Assembly (NCBI GenBank): GCA_034437895.1
Contig: DAOTTO010000493.1
Location: 1 to 17,445 of the forward strand
DNA from: JANRLJ01 sp034437895
GTDB taxonomy: Bacteria; Chloroflexota; Anaerolineae; Aggregatilineales; Phototrophicaceae
Length of the DNA stretch: 17,445 bases
Direction: 5' to 3'
The notes beneath the pieces were generated by a model. That model was given only the letters and a program-made list of their open reading frames with translations. It was not told the origin of the DNA and made no database searches. Below, in pieces: positions 1-7,277 of this stretch. The translations under genes and the position numbers were made by a program. Every line of letters starts with the position of its first letter. The first letter of the stretch is position 1.

Positions 1-603
1 CTAGCGCTCTTTAATGAAATTAACTACCCTTACGGCAAGTCAAATATTCTCTCATTCTTAGGTATGATCGCCAATCTCACGGGCGATTACGCGCTTGCTC
101 AAGCCTACTGCCAGCAGGGGTTAACGATTGCCAACGAAATTCAAAGGCCTTCTGAGCAAGCGCTTGCCTTATCAGAACTTGCTTTTGCTCTCAATAGACT
201 AGCGCAGCCTGAAGAAGCCCTTGCATACTATCGCCAATCCTTTGAAATTTATCACCAATTAAACCAGCGCTATTATGAAATTGAAGTGTTGGCAGGTATA
301 GCCACCTGTTTACTTACCCTGAATCAACTTGATGAAGCCCTAATGGAGGTTGAGTTGATCCTTGGTGATCTGCATACCACTCCCACTAATATCATGTATG
401 AGCCTATCCGTGTTTATCTCACTGTATATTATGTTTTGAAAGCCGTGTGGGACTCTCGCGCAGAGGAAATCTTGAAGCAAGGGTACGAGCTTCTGCATCA
501 AAACGCCGCCAACACCCCGGATGAAGACTCGCGCCGCAGCTATCTGGAAGCCGTGCCGCATCACCGTGAACTCATTGCTCTCTGGACGACCCTGCAAACC
601 TGA
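1..603 (+). CDS. TPR-repeat protein, C-terminal fragment (5' end outside window)
   Basis: The reading frame is open from base 1, so the gene begins upstream and only its last 200 residues are seen. The first ATG inside the window (base 64) has no Shine-Dalgarno sequence and sits inside a repeat, so it is not taken as the start. The visible part is all alpha-helical tetratricopeptide-like repeats with the usual small/aromatic spacing (GDYALAQAYCQQGL, AQPEEALAYYRQSFEIY, NQLDEALMEVE). It ends in a helix with the pattern RRSYLEAVPHHRELIALW. Tails like this are common at the end of long Chloroflexota signalling proteins (AAA/STAND ATPase or cyclase followed by TPRs), where the repeats act as a protein-binding or sensing scaffold. 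The N-terminal effector domain is not visible, so the function is unknown. Two response regulators follow on the same strand, which may suggest shared signalling. Confidence 0.8.
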   Translation, partial: LALFNEINYPYGKSNILSFLGMIANLTGDYALAQAYCQQGLTIANEIQRPSEQALALSELAFALNRLAQPEEALAYYRQSFEIYHQLNQRYYEIEVLAGIATCLLTLNQLDEALMEVELILGDLHTTPTNIMYEPIRVYLTVYYVLKAVWDSRAEEILKQGYELLHQNAANTPDEDSRRSYLEAVPHHRELIALWTTLQT

Positions 604-612
604 GTTTCGCGT

Positions 613-618
613 TATAAT
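613..618 (+). promoter_or_regulatory. Possible -10 box for the response-regulator pair
   Basis: A perfect TATAAT lies 10 bases after the stop codon of the TPR gene and 42 bases before the ATG of the first response regulator. A start of transcription near 625 would give a leader of about 36 bases. No convincing -35 hexamer is seen at the usual distance, so this is a weak call. Confidence 0.35.
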
Positions 619-660
619 GTGGACTTATGTGTGGGATAGTGTAAGCAAAGGGAGCAGGTA

Positions 661-1053
661 ATGGCTGAATCCGAAGCGAAAAAGTATTTTGCCCTGATCG
701 TGGAAGATACAGAAGACCTTGCAAACATGATGGTGATGATTCTGGAAAGCATGGGGCTGGAAACGCATCATTGCAATAACGGGATGAAAGCCCTTACCTA
801 CTTAGAGACCCACACGCCAGATGTGATGATGCTCGACATCGGAATGCCGGGGATGACGGGTTGGGAAGTGCTGGAACACCTCAAGGTCAAATATGGCACC
901 GTCCCATTTCCCATCATCATCTTGACCGCGTTTAGCGATCCGGCCAATAAGCTGGTCGGCAAGCTGCAAGAGGCGGTTTTTCGCTACCTGACCAAACCGT
1001 TCGAAGCGTCAACGGTCACGAATACAGTCCGCGAAGCATTAGGCATTCACTAA
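661..1053 (+). CDS. Single-domain response regulator (CheY-like receiver)
   Basis: This 130-residue protein is one receiver domain with no output domain. It should take a phosphate from a histidine kinase not present in the window and act through protein-protein contact. Visible landmarks are the acidic pair E15-D16, the phospho-acceptor D59 in VMMLDIGMPG, the switch threonine T89 (ILTAF) and the conserved lysine K112 (TKPF). The start is well supported by an AAAGGGAG Shine-Dalgarno stretch just upstream of the ATG. Oddly, the alpha4-beta5 segment reads ANKLVGKLQ...FRYLTKP rather than the common ALEAGADDYLxKP, and the same variant appears in the next gene, so the two are paralogues. That face usually binds partners, which suggests a shared target. 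It is probably co-transcribed with the gene at 1079. Confidence 0.93.
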   Translation: MAESEAKKYFALIVEDTEDLANMMVMILESMGLETHHCNNGMKALTYLETHTPDVMMLDIGMPGMTGWEVLEHLKVKYGTVPFPIIILTAFSDPANKLVGKLQEAVFRYLTKPFEASTVTNTVREALGIH

Positions 1054-1078
1054 TTTCATCAGAAAGACACGGATTATT

Positions 1079-1465
1079 ATGACGGATACAAAAAGGTTGG
1101 TCGATGTGTTGGTGGTGGAAGATAACACCGAAATTGCGGACATCACCCTGCGGACATTGAACCGTATGGGAATCGACGCACGTTGGGCGGCGGATGGTCG
1201 GCAGGCGATGGCGATGTTGGATGAAGAACTGCCGGATTTAATTTTGCTGGATTTGAATCTTGGCGAAATTGACGGCTGGCATGTGTTGGAATATGCCAAA
1301 AAGCTGCACGGCGAGACGAATCTCAAAGTCGTCGTCATGACGGCAGCCGACGACAGCGCTAACCGGGTGATCGGCAAATTGCAACCCGTTAGCCGCTATC
1401 TGGTCAAACCCGTTGAGCGTGCAGTACTGGTTAAAACAGTGAATGAAATTTTGGGATTGGCCTAG
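1079..1465 (+). CDS. Single-domain response regulator, paralogue of the preceding gene
   Basis: A 128-residue stand-alone receiver domain. Acidic residues E14-D15, phospho-acceptor D58 (LILLDLNLGEIDGW), T88 (VMTAAD) and K110 (LVKPV) are all present, so it should be phosphorylatable. It begins 25 bases after the upstream regulator and shares that gene's unusual AN(R/K)(V/L)(I/V)GKLQ..RYL segment, which points to tandem duplication. The Shine-Dalgarno sequence is poor, which fits coupling to the upstream gene. Its stop codon overlaps that of the convergent alcohol dehydrogenase within a shared CTAG. No histidine kinase or DNA-binding output domain is nearby, so the pathway is unknown. Confidence 0.92.
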   Translation: MTDTKRLVDVLVVEDNTEIADITLRTLNRMGIDARWAADGRQAMAMLDEELPDLILLDLNLGEIDGWHVLEYAKKLHGETNLKVVVMTAADDSANRVIGKLQPVSRYLVKPVERAVLVKTVNEILGLA

Positions 1466-2562
1466 AACACAATCACGCCGCGAGCGACTTCGCCTGTCAA
1501 CATCGAGTCAAAAGCCGTGTTGATTTCATCCAGCCGATATTGGCGCGACACCAATTCGTCTAGCTTAAGTTTCCCTGCGGCATACAGGTCAATCATCAGC
1601 GGAAAGTCCCGCGCTGGATTGACGGTGCCGTAATAACTGCCTTTGATGGTCTTTTCTGTCCGTGTGATGACTGCCCCTGGAAGATTCGTCGCTGACCCCA
1701 TCGGGCTTAGCCCTGCCAACGTCACCGTGCCGCCGGGACGTGCTGCCTCAAATGCCAATTCTTGCAGCGCAGGGATTCCCACCGCCTCAAACGTATGATC
1801 CGCGCCGCGTCCGCCCGTTAAATCCCGCACCGCTTCTAAAATGTGATCGTCCGAAATGAGGGTGTGTGTCGCGCCGAAATCAAGCGCAAGCTGCATTTTG
1901 GCTTGATTCAAGTCAACAGCGATAATCGTCCCCGCCCCACATAGCAGCGCCCCTTGCACGATATTCAAGCCAACACCGCCGCAGCCAAACACGACCACAC
2001 TTTCACCCGGACGTATTCCTGCCGTGTACATCGCCGCGCCCACGCCTGTCGCCACCGCGCAGCCGACCAATGAAGCAGCGACTAAAGACACATCCTGCCG
2101 AATCGGTATACAGCTTTGCACCGGAACAACCACATATTCTGCGAAAGTCGCCAATCCACAGTAGGCATAGACTGGCTCGCCGCCCAAATGCAGCCGACTC
2201 GTGCCATCGAGCATCGTGCCTGACCAGATCGGCTCGGTAAAGGTTTCACACAGATTCGGCCTGCCGTGCTGGCAGTAAAAACAAGTGCCGCAATCAGGCG
2301 CCCAATTTAAGACAACATGATCGCCCACTTTCACGCGGGTCACGTCCGCACCGACAGCTTCTACGACTCCTGCGCCTTCGTGTCCACACACAACGGGCAT
2401 CGGATGTTTAGTCGTCCCGGTCAGCAGGTGATAATCACTATGACACACGCCACAAGCGGCAATTTTGACCAACACTTCCCCCCGGCGCGGTTCGTCGAGC
2501 GTGAGTGTTTCAATCGTAAATGGGGTATTCGGTTGGGCGAGGACAGCGGCACGGATATTCAT
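1462..2562 (-). CDS. Zinc-dependent alcohol dehydrogenase (class III-like MDR family)
   Basis: A 366-residue medium-chain dehydrogenase/reductase that oxidises an alcohol, or an aldehyde-thiol adduct, with a nicotinamide cofactor in the cytoplasm. The catalytic zinc site is complete: C40 in GVCHSD, H61-E62 in GHEGAG, and C168 in VGCAVATG. The structural zinc loop has its four cysteines C91, C94, C97 and C105. The Rossmann motif GCGGVG is followed by IIAVDLNQ, where the Asp favours NAD over NADP. Length and motif layout match class III-like enzymes (formaldehyde/thiol-adduct or NDMA-dependent types). The thiol partner and substrate cannot be told from the sequence. It is a single gene, convergent with the response regulators. 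No clear Shine-Dalgarno sequence precedes the ATG, but the N-terminus aligns with the family start. Confidence 0.93.
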   Translation of the reverse strand: MNIRAAVLAQPNTPFTIETLTLDEPRRGEVLVKIAACGVCHSDYHLLTGTTKHPMPVVCGHEGAGVVEAVGADVTRVKVGDHVVLNWAPDCGTCFYCQHGRPNLCETFTEPIWSGTMLDGTSRLHLGGEPVYAYCGLATFAEYVVVPVQSCIPIRQDVSLVAASLVGCAVATGVGAAMYTAGIRPGESVVVFGCGGVGLNIVQGALLCGAGTIIAVDLNQAKMQLALDFGATHTLISDDHILEAVRDLTGGRGADHTFEAVGIPALQELAFEAARPGGTVTLAGLSPMGSATNLPGAVITRTEKTIKGSYYGTVNPARDFPLMIDLYAAGKLKLDELVSRQYRLDEINTAFDSMLTGEVARGVIVF

Positions 2563-2682
2563 AGTTTTTACGAAGTAGCTTTCAATAATGCGCGATTGAA
2601 AACAGAAATATAACGCAAAATCGACTTTCTGGCTTTCGCGTAATTGATTCTATGGCGGTAAAATTCACAAAAATCCTTTTTG

Positions 2683-2712
2683 AATCGCAGAGAGATTAAG
2701 TTCACGGAGAGG
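2683..2712 (+). repeat. Copy of a CGCAGAGA-type intergenic repeat (degenerate)
   Basis: The stretch begins AATCGCAGAGAGATTAAG and runs into the GGAGAGG used as ribosome-binding site by the gene at 2718. It resembles the purine-rich CGCAGAGACGCAGAGG-type intergenic sequence seen scattered in many bacterial genomes. A second relative (AATCGCAAAGACGCGA) lies at the right end of the window. Repeat status is inferred from this resemblance only. Confidence 0.3.
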
Positions 2713-2717
2713 CAAAA

Positions 2718-3248
2718 ATGGCTGATAAACATGCACGAAAATACGCTTATTATCGGCACAACATCATCCAACAGATCAAAAAGCAGCAGCAGGACGATGA
2801 ATTCAGCAAAGCACGCAGCGTATTGATGGGCGTTTTGAATGGACTGAATGCGATGGGGGCGCTTTCTCGCTATGACCCGCCGGGGATGATCACGTATGGC
2901 CCCGCCGGATTTCATGGCCTGAATTGGGCAGGGGCGGTGATGTGGTGCAAGGCTTCAGACTATCATGGTTATAAAATCCTGACCCTGCTGGGCGTATGGG
3001 CGCAAATGGACGACGGCATCATTCAGATTGCGATTGGGACACGACGACTGCTGTTTCAAGCGGCGTTTTATGATGCTGGAGGCTATCATACAGCGATTCA
3101 ACGTGGCTTTCAGAGTCATTATGGTGATAAAGGTACGCCTCCGACAGAGGCTGATTGTTTGTGGAAAGCGATTTATACAGCAGAAAAACGGCTGGCATTG
3201 CGTGCGGAGATCGAGAAAGTATTAGGGGAGTGGGGCGAGAAAATTTGA
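2718..3248 (+). CDS. Hypothetical protein, 176 aa, upstream of the TIR gene
   Basis: I do not recognise this family. The start is firm: GGAGAGG ends five bases before the ATG. The protein has a lysine/glutamine-rich basic N-terminal helix (about residues 5-35), then a glycine- and aromatic-rich middle (about 50-130) with two short GxxGxNWAG-like turns and a VWAQMDDGIIQIAIGTRR stretch. It ends in a charged C-terminal helix (about 150-176). There is no signal peptide and no clear transmembrane segment, so it is probably cytoplasmic. The next gene, a TIR protein on the same strand, begins 94 bases later, so the two might be co-transcribed. Codon use looks like the neighbours and the frame is uninterrupted, so it is very likely a real gene. 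Confidence 0.8.
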   Translation: MADKHARKYAYYRHNIIQQIKKQQQDDEFSKARSVLMGVLNGLNAMGALSRYDPPGMITYGPAGFHGLNWAGAVMWCKASDYHGYKILTLLGVWAQMDDGIIQIAIGTRRLLFQAAFYDAGGYHTAIQRGFQSHYGDKGTPPTEADCLWKAIYTAEKRLALRAEIEKVLGEWGEKI

Positions 3249-3342
3249 TCTTTATCGTTTTTTCTTTGTTATTAGGGATGTTTCGGGTTATATTTTAGTT
3301 AATTCATTAGAAGATACTTTGCCGCTATGCGGAGAATTCACA

Positions 3343-4773
3343 TTGGGACATATTTTTTTAAGTTACAGCCGTGAAGATACCGCCACGATGCAGCGTGTCC
3401 GCGACGATTTACGGGCGGAAGGGCTGCAAGTCTGGACGGACGAAAACTTAATGCCTGGTTCGCGGAATTGGCAGCGCGATATTGAAAATGCCCTAGATAG
3501 TGCGGCCTCTCTGGTCGTTATCCTTACGCCTCATGCCAAAAAATCCGAATGGGTGAGCAAAGAACTGAATTATGCCGAATCGCAGGATGTCCGCATTTTC
3601 CCGATTCTGGCGCGTGGGACAGAAAAAAACGCTGTGCCTTTTGGCTTTATCACGGCGCAGCGCGTAGACATCCGCGAGGAAAGCAATTACGCCTCCGAAA
3701 TTCAGAAGCTCGTTTTTACGATGCGCGTCCATTTTGGGCTGCAAACACTCATCGCAGAAACACCGCCCACACCTCCAAAAAGCGTCGAAATAAAACCTGC
3801 CACCCAACCTCGCCCGATCAATGTTGCGGAAAAACGCGATTCGACCCCGATTCGGTTTCCGCCGGATGTGGCAAAAGCGATTGTCGTTCTACAAAATCGC
3901 GAGAGCAAATGGTGGCGGCGTGTTGATGCGATTACGCAATTGGGTGCGCTGCGAGATCGAACAGTGCTGCGCGTCTTAGAAGCCTATTTGGATGATAAAG
4001 ATGTCGATGTGCGCCGGGCTGCCGAGCGCGGCATCCAGCAGATTACAGGTGGCGTGACTGTAGAAGCGGATGTGGTACCTTCGGGATTGCTTGCAGGAAA
4101 TTCAATCGCCACCCATATCTCGGAAGACATATCGGCACCTATTTCGTCTATATCGCCTATTTCGTCTATATCACTTATTTCACCGGAAGAAACCGCGAAA
4201 ATTTCAGCCGTTGTTCAGGCGCATACAGTGCATAGCAGCCTCGGCACTTTAAAACTGGTCGTCACGGGGCCAACAGAAGTCCTGCGAACCCAATTCATCC
4301 GGTCTATTAGCGAAATTGAACCCGTGACAATCGCCCGCCAGATTCAGAGATCGGACGAAGCAGGGAATGAAGAATCCGCCAAAGTCTCGATGACGTTTGG
4401 GCGGATGAGCATCGGTGACGATTTAGGCATTTATCTTTTCGGGATGCCGAGCCAGAAGCAGTTCGATTTTATGTGGAAGGTCTTAGGGGAGGGGATGCTC
4501 GGTTTCATCTTCATTATTGACAGCACTGAGCCGCATACCTTTGGCGCAGCGCGTGAAATTTTTGAGACCTTCCGCGAACATGCCAATGTGCCGTATGTCA
4601 TCGCTGCCGATAATCACGATCACCCCGACTCTGTGCCGCCACAAATCATTCGTATCGTGCTGCGCTTGGATGCCGACGACCAAATCTTGCTGTGTAAATC
4701 AACTGATCCAGCAAGTGTGCGGAATACCCTGCTGCAATTGACGTATCAAATTCTTGACGATATGGAGCTATAA
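3343..4773 (+). CDS. TIR domain - HEAT - degenerate GTPase-like protein
   Basis: This 476-residue protein is read from a TTG at 3343, chosen because GGAG (3331-3334) lies eight bases upstream and the protein then starts directly with the TIR core (GHIFLSYSRED). An in-frame TTG at 3319 is less likely. TIR domain, residues 3-135: FLSYSRED, VWTDENLMPG, and SEWVSKEL with E74 at the position of the NADase glutamate of TIR enzymes. Residues about 165-225 form HEAT-like helices (one or two repeats), then a low-complexity Ile/Ser/Pro linker. Residues about 300-476 resemble the COG2229 small GTPase fold (GMLGFIFIIDST, VPYVIAAD). Its binding motifs are lost: the P-loop is GPTEVLRTQF (309-318), the G3 segment is FGMPSQ, and the NKxD segment is DNHD (423-426). 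It may be a signalling or defence effector whose pseudo-GTPase acts as sensor; this is inferred. Confidence 0.88.
   Translation: MGHIFLSYSREDTATMQRVRDDLRAEGLQVWTDENLMPGSRNWQRDIENALDSAASLVVILTPHAKKSEWVSKELNYAESQDVRIFPILARGTEKNAVPFGFITAQRVDIREESNYASEIQKLVFTMRVHFGLQTLIAETPPTPPKSVEIKPATQPRPINVAEKRDSTPIRFPPDVAKAIVVLQNRESKWWRRVDAITQLGALRDRTVLRVLEAYLDDKDVDVRRAAERGIQQITGGVTVEADVVPSGLLAGNSIATHISEDISAPISSISPISSISLISPEETAKISAVVQAHTVHSSLGTLKLVVTGPTEVLRTQFIRSISEIEPVTIARQIQRSDEAGNEESAKVSMTFGRMSIGDDLGIYLFGMPSQKQFDFMWKVLGEGMLGFIFIIDSTEPHTFGAAREIFETFREHANVPYVIAADNHDHPDSVPPQIIRIVLRLDADDQILLCKSTDPASVRNTLLQLTYQILDDMEL
4138..4184 (+). repeat. 18-bp tandem repeat inside the TIR gene linker
   Basis: Two adjacent 18-bp units, differing at their last base (cctatttcgtctatatcg at 4138-4155 and its copy at 4156-4173), are followed by a partial third unit to 4184. 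The unit is a multiple of three, so gain or loss of copies changes only linker length. It encodes the repeated PISSIS stretch between the HEAT and GTPase-like domains. Confidence 0.85.
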
Positions 4774-4795
4774 CTCGCCTAATCCAGCCTTGACG

Positions 4796-5041
4796 TTAGC
4801 TGCCTTCATCCGGCGGAAGTGTCACTTCGGCTGTCGGTTCGGGGGTCACTTCATCAGTGGATTCAGGGGTCGCTTCCTCGGTTAAGTCGCTTAAAGGGGC
4901 GAGTTCATCCGGTGGCATCCCTGTTACAACTGCTGCTGGAATCGTTGCTGTCGCTACGGGGGTGTCATCGCCATCGCCGCAGGCCGTTAAAATTACGGCG
5001 ACTAGCAAAAAGAGTATCAGCATGAGTGTTTTTTTGTGCAT
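4796..5041 (-). CDS. Small TPE-rich lipoprotein, function unknown
   Basis: An 81-residue protein with a classical lipoprotein signal: basic MHKK, a hydrophobic core of about 14 residues, and lipobox LTAC with the lipidated cysteine at position 21. The mature part (about 60 residues) has no fold signature. It is acidic and rich in Thr, Pro and Glu with short repeats (EEATPES, DEVTPEP, AEVTLPP), which suggests a flexible stalk held outside the cytoplasmic membrane. Start support is good: GAGG sits about ten bases upstream of the ATG and a TATAAT box lies 33 bases upstream. It converges on the TIR gene (22 bases between stop codons) and is divergent from menA. A short gene made of signal and stalk alone could be a remnant of a larger lipoprotein. 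Confidence 0.75.
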   Translation of the reverse strand: MHKKTLMLILFLLVAVILTACGDGDDTPVATATIPAAVVTGMPPDELAPLSDLTEEATPESTDEVTPEPTAEVTLPPDEGS

Positions 5042-5073
5042 AAAGTATTTCCTCGCTTCAATAACCTCCCTCC

Positions 5074-5079
5074 ATTATA
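5074..5079 (-). promoter_or_regulatory. -10 box for the lipoprotein gene
   Basis: A perfect TATAAT reads on the minus strand and places the transcript start about 26 bases before the lipoprotein ATG, with its GAGG ribosome-binding site in between. The -35 region about 17 bases upstream (TAATCC) is poor. Confidence 0.45.
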
Positions 5080-5143
5080 CTCTACCGCGCCGCGCTGGAT
5101 TAACGCTTGCTATAGAAAGTCCCTCATGGTGACTGGATGCGCC

Positions 5144-5149
5144 TATAAT
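5144..5149 (+). promoter_or_regulatory. -10 box for menA
   Basis: TATAAT lies 47 bases before the menA ATG in the divergent intergenic region shared with the lipoprotein gene. No strong -35 is visible. The menA leader has no obvious Shine-Dalgarno sequence before the ATG (the bases just upstream read CCTCCT). Confidence 0.4.
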
Positions 5150-5196
5150 TATTGCATCAAAACTTTACATTGATCGTTGAAAGCTGATAACCTCCT

Positions 5197-6138
5197 ATGA
5201 GCGCTGCACCCCCACTCCCTAGCTATCTCCAAAATCGTCCTAAATTAGCGGCATGGTATCGCGCCAGCCGTCCGCGTGTTTTTACCGCCTCTTACGTACC
5301 GATGGGGGTAGCCGCTGCCGCCGCGCTGCAAAATCGGGTGTTTGAACTTATCCCATTTTTGTTGGCAACGCTCGGTGTGATGCTGCTGCAAACCGCCGCC
5401 AACCTCATCAACGAATATGTGGATTTCCAGCGTGGCGCGGAAGACCTCAAACAGGCGGGTCAAAGTATGGTGATTAAGAATAACCTGCTCACGCCACGCG
5501 AAGTACTGATTGGCGCGATTGCCAGCGTTATCGGCGGATGTTTAATTGGCCTCTATCTGCTCACCCAAAGTGGGCCTTTACTCTGGGGAATCGGTATTGG
5601 CGGGGTGTTGGTCGCTATCACCTACACCGCGGGGCCGTTTCCGTTGGCGTATAACGGCTTGGGGGAACTCGCCGCTGGGATTTTTATGGGGCCGATGATT
5701 GTCTTAGGGGCATATTATGTCATGGCTAAAACGGTCTATGCGGATTTAGTCTGGATTTCGATTCCTGTTGCGCTTATGGTGGCGGCCATTCTCCATGCCA
5801 ATAATATCCGCGATGTGGATGCAGATCGTTCCGTCAATAAGCGCACGTTGGTCGTTTTGATGGGGATGCGTTTCGCCCGTGCTGAATACGCTTTTTTGGT
5901 GATCGGCACGTATGTGTCGCTGACGATTTTGGTGTTAGTCGGCTTAATTCCGCCGGGGGCGTTGATTGCACTTTTGACTCTCCCCGACGCTGTACAATTG
6001 GTAAAGACGATCTATACCGAGACAAATACCGCCAAACTCCATCAGGCGCAAGGGCTGACGGCGCGGCTGCATGGACGCTTCGGCTTATTTATGGTGGTCG
6101 GCTGGCTGGGGTGGCTTTTTATCAAGGTGCTTTTGTAG
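5197..6138 (+). CDS. menA: 1,4-dihydroxy-2-naphthoate polyprenyltransferase (UbiA family)
   Basis: A 313-residue integral membrane enzyme of the UbiA superfamily, predicted to prenylate 1,4-dihydroxy-2-naphthoate and release CO2, giving demethylmenaquinone. Both diphosphate/Mg-binding motifs are visible. The first is NLINEYVDFQRGAED at 69-83, matching the MenA pattern N..NDYxDxxxGxD. The second is the Asp cluster D206-D208-D210 in NNIRDVDADR, followed by NKRTL. About eight or nine hydrophobic segments fill the rest. Length and motif spacing are typical of MenA. No other menaquinone gene is in the window, so the assignment rests on motifs; other UbiA members differ in the first motif. It stands alone, with a -10 box at 5144, and converges on the restriction gene seven bases away. 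Confidence 0.9.
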   Translation: MSAAPPLPSYLQNRPKLAAWYRASRPRVFTASYVPMGVAAAAALQNRVFELIPFLLATLGVMLLQTAANLINEYVDFQRGAEDLKQAGQSMVIKNNLLTPREVLIGAIASVIGGCLIGLYLLTQSGPLLWGIGIGGVLVAITYTAGPFPLAYNGLGELAAGIFMGPMIVLGAYYVMAKTVYADLVWISIPVALMVAAILHANNIRDVDADRSVNKRTLVVLMGMRFARAEYAFLVIGTYVSLTILVLVGLIPPGALIALLTLPDAVQLVKTIYTETNTAKLHQAQGLTARLHGRFGLFMVVGWLGWLFIKVLL

Positions 6139-6152
6139 CTTAAAATTAAGCT
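6137..6152. repeat. Inverted repeat between convergent menA and restriction gene
   Basis: A perfect palindromic arm AGCTTAA is separated by AA from TTAAGCT and includes the end of both stop codons. It could fold as a six-pair stem with a four-base loop. There is no good T-run on either strand, so a bidirectional terminator role is only a weak possibility. Confidence 0.35.
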
Positions 6153-6997
6153 CTTTGATTTGCGATTTCCACCCATGATTTAACAATTGCAGGTAAGCGC
6201 TCTACAACTTCATAGCCGAACAGGATTTCATCCACATAACCCGTATTCAGCATGTCAACCAAGCGACATAGATAGGAACGCCCAGAACGCCACCATGTGT
6301 AATGTGAATCGACGATAAGAAGATGCTCAACATGGATACCCTCATGTTCGCTCAGTTCTTCTAGCTCTAAACCATCCAATAGAGTTTCATATACACCATC
6401 GGCGACGCGACTGCCAAACGTCGTCGTGTAATACTATTCTTTGATTTCCCAAATAGCGATGGGATTAACGCAACTAGGGAAACATCCATCAACGCGACGT
6501 GCTAAAGTACGTAGAGGTTCATCATGTTGGGTAATAGTCGTCAAAATTCGCGGGTCGTAGTCGCAGGGTAAACCTTCTGAATTAGCCTCAATAATCATGT
6601 TAACGAGTCCCGTTAAATAAGCGGGTGCTTTCTTTTCAAACTTTTGTTTGTTGAATGGAATTGCAATTTTAGGATTCAGTTCTCCGCGCTGTTGAGCAAA
6701 AACAGCGGCAGCCTTGTCTACATCCATCAAACGCGGTTCTACATAGAAATTGAGGATTTCCGCCCGGTAGCCAAAATAAGTCAGCAGCAAATCACCTAAT
6801 ACTGTGACGATTCCTTGCGAATCAACAAGATGGCTTGTGCTAAGTCCTAAATTTAGCATGGACGCATTAATTTCACTAAGGGAATAAATACGAATTTGCC
6901 CACTGCCTCGTCCGGTGTAACCAAGCGCTTGGCTCATCGTGCGAACATTTGCCCAGAATTTTTTATCAAGATTCTTGAAGCGCGGATCAGCTTGCAT
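6146..6997 (-). pseudogene. Type II restriction endonuclease, interrupted by an amber stop
   Basis: Two segments in the same frame (6997-6437 and 6433-6149) are separated by a single TAG at 6434-6436. Read through, they give a continuous protein of about 283 residues. The break falls at codon 188, directly after NPIAIWEIKE, and the sequence resumes with YYTTTFGSRVADGVYE, so a Tyr codon probably became TAG. The E-x-K pair in WEIKE with an Asp upstream (RRVDG) resembles a PD-(D/E)XK nuclease core. The protein before the stop keeps the E-x-K, but loses the last 95 residues. I call it a restriction enzyme because it follows a helix-turn-helix regulator and is divergent from a D12-class adenine methylase. 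The specificity is not known. The start at 6997 (MQADPRFKNL) overlaps the regulator by 11 bases; a start at 7042 is also possible. Confidence 0.72.
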
Positions 6998-7277
6998 GTG
7001 TTTCGCCAGTGAGCATGTTTTCCAAACGTAGGATAAAATCAATTAAAGAAAGATCAAGTGCTTTACAAATATGGCGCAACTCAATCATATCTAAACGACG
7101 CTCTCCCGCTTCGTATTTACTGACAAAAGACTGCGGTTTACCAATGCGTTGAGCAAGTTCTTGTTGACTCAAATTCGCTTCCTTACGTAGATTTTTTAGT
7201 AAATTTTGTAAAATGAGATGCTCTGCAGAAATAGTCGCTACTCCCTTAGTTGTATTTTCGCGTTGCTTATAATACAA
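6987..7277 (-). CDS. XRE-family HTH regulator (R-M controller-like)
   Basis: A small DNA-binding protein with a Cro/C1-type helix-turn-helix: LSQQELAQRIGKPQSFVSKYEAGERRLD, followed by helices IELRHICKALDLSLIDFI. Its position fits a C protein that times restriction-modification expression: upstream of the endonuclease gene on the same strand and divergent from the methylase. The interval given is the longest frame, from TTG at 7277. That start is doubtful because a minus-strand promoter (TTGGGA at 7297-7292, 17 bases, TATTAT at 7274-7269) would start RNA near 7262, inside it. A strong AAGGGAG (7247-7241) sits eight bases before an ATT codon at 7232, so the native protein may begin there, with MSAEHLILQ-like residues. 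No ATG is available before the HTH. Confidence 0.8.
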   Translation of the reverse strand: MYYKQRENTTKGVATISAEHLILQNLLKNLRKEANLSQQELAQRIGKPQSFVSKYEAGERRLDMIELRHICKALDLSLIDFILRLENMLTGETHAS

